A DNA stretch of 10,742 nt from an uncultured Ruminococcus sp. (lineage in GTDB: Bacteria; Bacillota; Clostridia; Oscillospirales; Ruminococcaceae). The position numbers and the translations under genes were made by a program. Under the pieces are notes generated by a model that did not search any database, had not been told where the DNA came from, and saw only the letters and a list, made by a program, of their open reading frames with translations. Positions 6,353 to 10,742 of this stretch are shown piece after piece. How positions within the stretch are numbered: position 1 is the stretch's first letter; each line of letters begins with the position of its first letter. The stretch is taken from NCBI GenBank assembly GCA_900540005.1, contig UQEM01000082.1, positions 1-10,742 on the forward strand, in the 5' to 3' direction.

Positions 6353-8671
6353 ATGATAATTCACATTATAAAAAGGGACGGCAGAAAGGTTCCCTTTAAC
6401 ATCGAAAAGATAGCAAACGCTATTTTCAGAGCAGCTCAGACTCAGGGCGGAACTGATTTTAATACCGCTATGGAAGTGGCTGTCGAGGTTTGCAGTCTCT
6501 ATGAGAAAGAACATTCGGGAGAGACCCCGACTGTTGAAGAAATACAGGATCTCGTAGAAAAGACTCTTATTGAAAAAGGTCATGCAAAGACCGCAAAGGC
6601 ATATATCCTTTATCGTTATGAGCGCACACGTTCGCGTGAGATGAAAACTAATCTTATGTGCGTTCTCAACGAGCTTACTTTCAGCTCAGCAAAGGACAGC
6701 GATATCAAGCGCGAGAATGCAAATATCGACGGCGATACTGCAATGGGTACAATGCTCAAGTACGGAAGCGTTTCCGCCAAGGAGTATTATGAGATGTATG
6801 TTCTCGACCCGAAGCACGCAAAGGCTCACCGCGAGGGCGATATCCACATTCATGACCTTGATTTCTATACCCTCACCACGACCTGCACTCAGATAGACCT
6901 TAAAAAGCTCTTTACAAACGGCTTTTCGACCGGTCACGGCTTTTTAAGAGAACCCAATGACATTTCAAGCTATTCCGCACTTGCCTGTATCGCGATACAG
7001 TCAAATCAGAACGATCAGCACGGCGGTCAGAGCATTCCGACATTTGATTATGCAATGGCAGATGGCGTAAAGAAAACCTATGCCGCGAGATATTTCCAGA
7101 ATGTTGCAAGAGCACTTTCACTTATTGGCGGAGCTGACAACGAGTCAGATATCGTAAAATCAATAAAGGAAGAAATGCTTGAAAAGTATGACCTCAAGCC
7201 GGTTCTTGCAAATGATAACGGCTATCAGGAAAAGGAACTGGAACTTCTCCAGAACTACACCGACAAGGAAACTGCTGAAAAAATACAGGCTTTTGCTGTA
7301 AAGAACGCTGTCAAGGAGACAGACCGCGCAACTTATCAGGCTATGGAGGCTCTTATCCACAACCTCAATACCATGAACAGCCGAGCAGGTGCACAAACTC
7401 CGTTCAGTTCGATAAACTACGGTACAGACACATCTGCTGAGGGCAGAATGGTAATAAAGAATGTTCTTCTCGCACAGGAGGCAGGTCTCGGTAACGGAGA
7501 AACTCCTATTTTCCCAATCCACATCTTCAAGATCAAGGACGGCATAAATTACAATCCTACAGACCCGAACTATGATCTTTTCAAGCTTGCTTGCAGAGTT
7601 TCCGCAAAGAGACTTTTCCCAAATTTCTCATTTATTGACGCTCCTTACAATCTACAGTACTATAAGCCCGGCAATCCCGACACCGAGATTGCGTATATGG
7701 GATGCCGTACAAGAGTTATAGGCAACAACTACGATCCTTCCCGTGAGATAGTAACAGGCAGAGGAAATCTCAGCTTCACATCTATAAATCTCCCGAGACT
7801 CGCTATAAAGGCAGACCACAATGTCGGCGCATTCTTTGAGTCGCTCGACGCTATGATGGATCTCGCGATCGACCAGCTCATGCACCGCTTTAAGATCCAG
7901 GCTCAGAAGCGCGTGAGAAACTATCCGTTCCTCATGGGTCAGGGCATCTGGATAGACTCGGACAAGCTCTCGCCCGATGATACGGTCGAAGAAGTTCTCA
8001 AACACGGAACTCTCTCTGTAGGATTTATCGGTCTTGCTGAAACCCTCAAGGCTCTTATCGGAGCACATCACGGTGAAAGCGAGGAGGCTCGTGAACTCGG
8101 TCTTGAGATCGTCGGAGCTATGAGAAAGAGGCTTGACGAAGAAGCTAAGAGAACAGGTCTTAATTTCTCACTTCTTGCAACTCCGGCAGAGGGACTCTCG
8201 GGACGTTTTGTCAGAATGGACGCAAAGAAATACGGCGTAATAGAAGGAGTTACAGACCGCGAATACTATACGAACTCTTTCCATGTCCCCGTTTATTATC
8301 CTATCAGCGCATTTGAAAAGATCAGGATCGAGGCTCCGTATCATGAGCTTACAAATGCAGGACACATCAGCTACATTGAGCTTGACGGAGATCCGCTTGA
8401 AAATCTCAACGCATTCGAGAAAATCGTACGCTGCATGAAGGAGTCGGGCATAGGCTACGGCGCTATCAACCACCCGGTTGACCGCGACCCCTGCTGCGGA
8501 TACACAGGCATTATCGGAGATACCTGTCCTTGCTGCGGACGAAAAGAGCATACAGACAATGTTGCTTTTGACAGGATTCGCCGAATCACAGGCTACCTTG
8601 TAGGAACACTCGACCGATTCAACAACGGCAAGCGTGCAGAGGAGCACGACCGCGTTAAGCATCAAGTTTGA
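6353..8671 (+). CDS. nrdD: Anaerobic (class III) ribonucleoside-triphosphate reductase
   Basis: Glycyl-radical enzyme that reduces ribonucleotides to deoxyribonucleotides without oxygen. The protein has 772 residues from ATG 6353. An N-terminal ATP-cone (~1-95, KRDGRKVPFNIEKIANAIFRAA) gives allosteric control. The catalytic barrel follows, with MGCRTRV carrying the likely active-site Cys. Near the C-terminus is the zinc-binding segment (Cys714/715 in DPCCGYTG and Cys725/727/728 in TCPCCG). The radical loop RRITGYL contains Gly747. I chose ATG 6353 because the promoter overlaps earlier in-frame codons and GGAGG sits 10 bases upstream; ATG 6344 is in frame but only one base from that site. It is followed after 13 bases by nrdG. 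The alignment of these motifs to known NrdD is strong; individual Cys roles are by analogy. Confidence 0.97.
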   Translation: MIIHIIKRDGRKVPFNIEKIANAIFRAAQTQGGTDFNTAMEVAVEVCSLYEKEHSGETPTVEEIQDLVEKTLIEKGHAKTAKAYILYRYERTRSREMKTNLMCVLNELTFSSAKDSDIKRENANIDGDTAMGTMLKYGSVSAKEYYEMYVLDPKHAKAHREGDIHIHDLDFYTLTTTCTQIDLKKLFTNGFSTGHGFLREPNDISSYSALACIAIQSNQNDQHGGQSIPTFDYAMADGVKKTYAARYFQNVARALSLIGGADNESDIVKSIKEEMLEKYDLKPVLANDNGYQEKELELLQNYTDKETAEKIQAFAVKNAVKETDRATYQAMEALIHNLNTMNSRAGAQTPFSSINYGTDTSAEGRMVIKNVLLAQEAGLGNGETPIFPIHIFKIKDGINYNPTDPNYDLFKLACRVSAKRLFPNFSFIDAPYNLQYYKPGNPDTEIAYMGCRTRVIGNNYDPSREIVTGRGNLSFTSINLPRLAIKADHNVGAFFESLDAMMDLAIDQLMHRFKIQAQKRVRNYPFLMGQGIWIDSDKLSPDDTVEEVLKHGTLSVGFIGLAETLKALIGAHHGESEEARELGLEIVGAMRKRLDEEAKRTGLNFSLLATPAEGLSGRFVRMDAKKYGVIEGVTDREYYTNSFHVPVYYPISAFEKIRIEAPYHELTNAGHISYIELDGDPLENLNAFEKIVRCMKESGIGYGAINHPVDRDPCCGYTGIIGDTCPCCGRKEHTDNVAFDRIRRITGYLVGTLDRFNNGKRAEEHDRVKHQV

Positions 8672-8684
8672 TCAAGGTGATATA

Positions 8685-9185
8685 ATGGAACTCAGAATAG
8701 CCGGAACCGTCAATGATTCTATCGTTGACGGCCCCGGAATAAGATTTACTGTGTTTACACAGGGCTGTCCGCACGGCTGTCCCGGCTGTCACAATCCGCA
8801 GACGCATGATTTTTCAGGCGGAACGGTGACTGATACAGACGAACTGCTTGAAAAGATAAAGAGCAATCCGCTTCTGGACGGAGTAACGTTCAGCGGTGGA
8901 GAGCCTTTTGCACAGGCGCAGGCTCTTGCACATCTCGGCAGGCAGATAAAAGAACTCGGCATGGACGTTATAACCTATACCGGCTATACGTTTGAGCAGC
9001 TCTATGCCGACCGCTCTCAGAATGGCTGGGGCGAGCTTCTTTCCGTTACGGATTATTTGATCGACGGGCCTTTTATTCTCGCTCAGAAAAGCTATGAAGT
9101 GAGATTCCGCGGCAGCAAAAATCAGCGATATCTTGACTGTCAGGCAAGCCTTAAAGAGGGCAGGGCAGTAGAGGCTGAAATTTAA
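8685..9185 (+). CDS. nrdG: Anaerobic ribonucleotide reductase activating enzyme (radical SAM)
   Basis: Radical-SAM activase that uses a 4Fe-4S cluster and S-adenosylmethionine to create the glycyl radical on NrdD. The protein has 166 residues, normal for NrdG. The cluster motif CPHGCPGC (Cys28, Cys32, Cys35, CxxxCxxC) follows RFTVFTQG, and FSGGEP (69-74) is the SAM-binding GGE motif. The start is ATG 8685, with AAGGTGAT just upstream; the in-frame extension back to 8634 lies inside nrdD and has no such site. It is co-transcribed with nrdD and ends 7 bases before the terminator at 9193-9220. Confidence 0.96.
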   Translation: MELRIAGTVNDSIVDGPGIRFTVFTQGCPHGCPGCHNPQTHDFSGGTVTDTDELLEKIKSNPLLDGVTFSGGEPFAQAQALAHLGRQIKELGMDVITYTGYTFEQLYADRSQNGWGELLSVTDYLIDGPFILAQKSYEVRFRGSKNQRYLDCQASLKEGRAVEAEI

Positions 9186-9192
9186 ACATAAA

Positions 9193-9220
9193 AAAACGGT
9201 TTCCTTTTGGAAACCGTTTT
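9193..9220. terminator. Bidirectional terminator between nrdG and the 6S-like RNA
   Basis: 12-bp perfect stem AAAACGGTTTCC/GGAAACCGTTTT with a TTTT loop. T tracts follow on both strands (TTTT on plus; on minus the complement of A 9191-9196). It can end nrdDG from the left and the minus-strand RNA from the right. Confidence 0.92.
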
Positions 9221-9375
9221 CATTTACATAAAAAATCCGCCTTGCCGTTAATATAGCGAATAAAACCCGCACGAAGCAGGTGGGTAAACGCCCGATTGCT
9301 TCACGCTCCCTTCATCTGCAAGCAGGAGGTCTGCAATCCACAGCCGGAGCCGAATTCCCTAATTAGAAGTGTTGG

Positions 9376-9403
9376 ATTATAAAAACCATATAAACACGAA
9401 CAA
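9376..9403 (-). promoter_or_regulatory. Inner promoter of the 6S-like RNA
   Basis: On the minus strand, TTGTTC (9398-9403), 16-base spacer, perfect TATAAT (9376-9381). The predicted start is near 9370, directly before the terminal stem of the RNA. Confidence 0.55.
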
Positions 9404-9428
9404 GGCAGAATATTTATTTGTTGATTAT

Positions 9429-9458
9429 ATTATATCACAAGATGACTGAAAAAGTCAA
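9429..9458 (-). promoter_or_regulatory. Outer promoter of the 6S-like RNA
   Basis: On the minus strand, TTGACT (9453-9458), 18-base spacer ending in TGTGA, perfect TATAAT (9429-9434), an extended -10 (TGnTATAAT). The predicted start is near 9422. The downstream ATAATCAACAAA is shared with the large-RNA promoter at 9997-10025. Both promoters lie in the ~95-base gap below the DUF1292 gene. Confidence 0.65.
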
Positions 9459-9498
9459 GTATATTTTTATGTAAATTTATGAAAAAATCGTTACAGAT

Positions 9499-9816
9499 TT
9501 ATTCCTCGTCAAAGTCGTCGTAATCATCCGAATCTATTGCGTCCTGAAGTCTCTGGAGGAAAAAGCCTGCGACCTTTTCGTATTCATCATCGTCATCAAT
9601 CGATGCAAGGAACTCTTCTTCACCGTCGAATGAAGACTTGAGGATAACCATTTCGCAGTCGGAATTGAGAAAATCATCATCTTCGATAGCCGGGATCATA
9701 GCAAAGTATTCTTCACCGTCAATTTCAGCAGCATCAATAAGCTCAAACTGCTTTTTGTTTCCGTCCTCATCTATAAGTTCAAAAAGTTCAGGGGTGTACT
9801 CGTTCATTTCTGACAT
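9499..9816 (-). CDS. DUF1292 family small acidic protein
   Basis: 105 residues, extremely rich in Asp/Glu, with a C-terminal tail of almost only Asp, Glu, Ser and Tyr (~95-105). The opening pattern (LFELIDEDGNKKQFELIDAAEIDGEEYFAMIPA, described here at residues 11-43) is characteristic of DUF1292, a common Firmicute family of unknown function. In other genomes it is often encoded near alaS, an IreB-family gene or the RuvX gene; here none of these is adjacent. The start is ATG 9816 with GGAG 6 bases upstream; a TTG 12 bases earlier overlaps that ribosome site and is unlikely. Only a weak AT stem with a T run (just after the stop) could end transcription, so readthrough into the 6S-like RNA is possible. 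No function is assigned. Confidence 0.88.
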   Translation of the reverse strand: MSEMNEYTPELFELIDEDGNKKQFELIDAAEIDGEEYFAMIPAIEDDDFLNSDCEMVILKSSFDGEEEFLASIDDDDEYEKVAGFFLQRLQDAIDSDDYDDFDEE

Positions 9817-9855
9817 AAAAAACTCCAATCCGGCAAACAGCCATATAATACATTA

Positions 9856-9884
9856 ATTATACACTATAATCGGAGAATTTGCAA
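9856..9884 (-). promoter_or_regulatory. Promoter of the DUF1292 gene
   Basis: On the minus strand, TTGCAA (9879-9884), 17-base spacer, perfect TATAAT (9856-9861). The start near 9849 gives a ~33-base leader carrying GGAG. It is divergent from the large-RNA promoter at 9997-10025; the ~110 bases between show nothing else clear. Confidence 0.8.
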
Positions 9885-9996
9885 GCGGAAATGAATGGCG
9901 GAATACTTGCTTTGTTAAATTGCACAATACAATTGGCTTTGATTTGTGACTACTGCTGAAAGTGGATAAAAATCATCAAAAACTTGAAAAATACTA

Positions 9997-10025
9997 TTGA
10001 CTTTCACGAGAAGGTGTGGTAATAT
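9997..10025 (+). promoter_or_regulatory. Promoter of the large noncoding RNA
   Basis: TTGACT (9997-10002), 17-base spacer ending in TGTGG, TAATAT (10020-10025). TGG before the -10 makes it an extended -10 promoter. The predicted start is near 10032. Confidence 0.78.
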
Positions 10026-10108
10026 ATAATCAACAAAAGGGAACAGAATCCCGGAGCTGAATTTACTTGGACTGAGCATTAAGCTCAATGTAAATGATTA
10101 TACGCGGA

Positions 10109-10130
10109 AAGGTGAGTGAGTCCGATGGAA
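10109..10130 (+). repeat. Motif copy 1 (SD-like repeat in large RNA)
   Basis: AAGGTGAGTGAGTCCGATGG, followed by AA: copy 1 of the motif AAGGTGA-(T/G)-N-CCAATGGA-N-AATTT, with four extra bases before TCC. An ATG follows and opens a 16-residue reading frame (10125-10175). Part of it can be sequestered by the pseudoknot partner at 10067-10073. Confidence 0.55.
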
Positions 10131-10363
10131 GGAACTACAGAACAGCAGCGTGAAGCCGGCGGGCTTGCTGAGTGATCAAATTAAAAAAAGAGGGAATATA
10201 AGCAGTAGCTTGTTCCAATGATTGAAGTTTCAAAAATTTAAGGTTTGATTATATAAGCGGACGTTTAGCTGTATGGAAGCGGCTTCATGACTTACTAAAT
10301 TTAGATACAGGATTATCTGAAATTTCGACGTTAAGTCTTTCGATAAATCGATAAAATTTAGTT

Positions 10364-10386
10364 AGAGGTTGATTCCAATGAGAAAT
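10364..10386 (+). repeat. Motif copy 2 (SD-like repeat in large RNA)
   Basis: AGAGGTTGATTCCAATGAGA, continuing AAT. It begins just after the closing stem AAATTTAGT (10354-10362). Its ATG (10378) opens only a 6-residue frame. Confidence 0.5.
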
Positions 10387-10450
10387 CATGTTGCATAACA
10401 CGATGATTCTGGTGGGTCTTGAAAGATCCGCAATACATATTACAGTAACT

Positions 10451-10476
10451 AAGGTGATACCAATGGAGAATTTTGC
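10451..10476 (+). repeat. Motif copy 3 (SD-like repeat in large RNA)
   Basis: AAGGTGATACCAATGGAGAA, continuing TTTTGC. This is the copy closest to the consensus and most similar to copy 4. AAGGTGAT is the same ribosome-site sequence used by nrdG. Its ATG (10463) opens a 5-residue frame. Confidence 0.6.
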
Positions 10477-10548
10477 TTGACTTGATTACTTTCCGAAAGA
10501 ATGTGATAATATGAAAGTATTGAGGTACAGATTTATTCTTTAAACCGA

Positions 10549-10575
10549 AAGGGTGAGTCCAAAGGACAATTTAGC
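10549..10575 (+). repeat. Motif copy 4 (SD-like repeat in large RNA)
   Basis: AAGGGTGAGTCCAAAGGACA, continuing ATTTAGC. It has one extra G and AAAGG in place of ATGG, so no start codon. GTCC and GGAC within it form a small hairpin. It sits just before the GAAA-capped stem at 10577-10594. Confidence 0.6.
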
Positions 10576-10611
10576 GAAACGATGAAAGTCGTTTTATACA
10601 ATCGAATATCT

Positions 10612-10640
10612 AAGCCCCGACCAGTAAGTCGGGGCTTTTT
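10612..10640 (+). terminator. Terminator of the large noncoding RNA
   Basis: 10-bp perfect GC-rich stem AAGCCCCGAC/GTCGGGGCTT with a 6-base loop, ending in CTTTTT. A strong plus-strand intrinsic terminator. Confidence 0.95.
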
Positions 10641-10675
10641 ATGTTATATGAATTTGAAGTTTTCTTGCATAGCAA

Positions 10676-10702
10676 AAAGCCCCCGCTTTGCGCAGGAGCT
10701 TT
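10676..10702 (-). terminator. Minus-strand terminator at the right edge
   Basis: On the minus strand an 11-bp stem (AAAGCTCCTGC with GCGGGGGCTTT, three G.U pairs as RNA) with a 5-base loop is followed by TTTTT (complement of 10674-10678). The T tract on the plus strand is weaker, so it most likely ends a minus-strand gene coming from beyond the window. Confidence 0.75.
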
Positions 10703-10703
10703 C

Positions 10704-10742
10704 TTATGATTTAGGTCGTGTTGACACTAAGCCTAACAACGC
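10704..10742 (-). CDS. Possible C-terminal fragment of a minus-strand gene entering from the right edge
   Basis: The minus strand is open from the window end to a TAA at 10704-10706 and would encode ALLGLVSTRPKS. The stop lies one base before the terminator stem, which is typical of a gene end. Twelve residues are too few to name a family, and a short open frame by chance is possible. Confidence 0.3.
   Translation of the reverse strand, partial: ALLGLVSTRPKS

Larger units (their letters stand above)
9190..9422 (-). ncRNA. Stand-alone structured RNA, 6S-RNA-like (ssrS candidate)
   Basis: A non-coding minus-strand unit with two promoters and a terminator. The ends of its core pair: minus-strand TAATTAGGGAAT (9354-9365) with ATTCGCTATATTA (9249-9261), 11 bp with one bulge and one G.G mismatch. 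Inside lies an apical arm, GATTGC/GCAATC (9333-9338 with 9294-9299) and CTCC/GGAG (9325-9328 with 9306-9309). The descending strand holds a 5-bp hairpin CCTGC/GCGGG (9266-9280). A long rod with terminal stem, open centre with a small side hairpin, and apical stem is the 6S plan; 6S mimics an open promoter and binds RNA polymerase-sigmaA. From the nearer promoter (start ~9370) to the terminator the length is ~180 bases, right for 6S. From the outer promoter it is ~230. The architecture is seen; the identity is inferred. Confidence 0.55.
10032..10640 (+). ncRNA. Large (~0.6 kb) structured noncoding RNA, class not identified
   Basis: A transcription unit with strong promoter and terminator but no ORF of normal length in either direction. 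Plus-strand stems include GGGA/TCCC (10039-10052); ATTTAC/GTAAAT (10061-10066, 10090-10095) enclosing GAGC/GCTC (10074-10086); AAGCC/GGCTT (10153-10166); ACTAAATTT/AAATTTAGT (10294-10302, 10354-10362) closing a multi-hairpin domain; GGGTCT/AGATCC with TGAA loop (10414-10429); and AAACGAT/GTCGTTT with GAAA tetraloop (10577-10594). TTGGACT (10067-10073) can also pair with AGTCCGA (10119-10125) as a pseudoknot. Four copies of a ~25-base motif are described separately. Size, apparent host and free-standing position fit ornate large RNAs such as ROOL, with OLE and GOLLD as alternatives; I cannot match any consensus from memory. It does not look like tmRNA, RNase P RNA or SRP RNA. Noncoding status is fairly secure; class is open. 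Confidence 0.7.

Noticed and set aside
8634..8684. NrdG start at 8634 inside nrdD
   Set aside because: No ribosome site is present there; ATG 8685 has AAGGTGAT at proper spacing and gives the normal NrdG length.
10125..10175. 16-residue frame MEGTTEQQREAGGLAE as a small gene
   Set aside because: It lies within a structured region and overlaps the AAGCC/GGCTT hairpin and the possible pseudoknot. Without conservation data it is better treated as part of the repeated motif; kept as a question in the findings.
10032..10640. tmRNA, RNase P RNA, SRP RNA or a tRNA cluster
   Set aside because: No tRNA-like acceptor end with CCA, no tmRNA resume frame, none of the conserved RNase P or SRP cores, and no cloverleaf were seen.
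1..10742. CRISPR array, prophage or insertion-sequence signature
   Set aside because: No regularly spaced identical repeats, no transposase, integrase or phage genes, and no terminal inverted repeats with target duplications. The adapter's Tn5 end is a library artefact, not a transposon insertion.

Overview
The window reads as a chromosomal segment of an anaerobic gut or rumen Firmicute of the Ruminococcus/Oscillospiraceae type. The reasons are the moderate-to-low GC content, strong AGGAGG-type ribosome sites, Gram-positive cell-envelope genes, an oxygen-sensitive class III ribonucleotide reductase, and a DUF1292 protein. This placement is inference from gene content, not a database match. 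The first 50 bases are not genomic. They are an Illumina Nextera/Tn5 i5 adapter with an 8-base index, so the true insert begins at base 51, inside an htrA-like gene.

Layout. 51-1448 (-): membrane-anchored HtrA-like serine protease with a PDZ domain, cut off near its C-terminus by the adapter junction. 1586-3481 (-): LTA-synthase/phosphoglycerol-transferase-type membrane sulfatase with its own promoter and terminator. 3657-4962 (-): two-gene operon of a short-chain dehydrogenase (possibly the YmfI-type EF-P 5-aminopentanone reductase) followed by an HD-domain phosphohydrolase. 4963-5234: divergent promoter region. 5235-6104 (+): membrane-anchored SGNH-like protein whose catalytic His appears replaced, ending at a perfect 38-base palindromic terminator. 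6145-6352: nrd control region with a near-consensus promoter, an upstream inverted repeat and NrdR-box-like palindromes. 6353-9185 (+): nrdD-nrdG operon, the anaerobic RNR and its radical-SAM activase, with a 13-base gap. 9190-9422 (-): probable stand-alone structured RNA with 6S-like architecture. 9499-9816 (-): small acidic DUF1292 protein.

The last ~0.7 kb is the least explained part. From a strong promoter at 9997-10025 to a strong terminator at 10612-10640 there is no plausible gene of normal size. The stretch instead holds many short stems with GNRA-like loops, a possible pseudoknot, and four imperfect copies of a ~25-base motif with a Shine-Dalgarno-like core. It looks like a large (~0.6 kb) ornate noncoding RNA. 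By size and likely host, ROOL is the first known class to test, but the sequence alone does not identify it. Its promoter closely resembles that of the 6S-like RNA. A minus-strand terminator at the right edge suggests another minus-strand gene enters from outside the window.

The HtrA protease, LTA-synthase-type enzyme and SGNH-like protein all point to envelope maintenance. nrdDG supplies dNTPs under anaerobiosis. The two RNA loci flank the DUF1292 gene.
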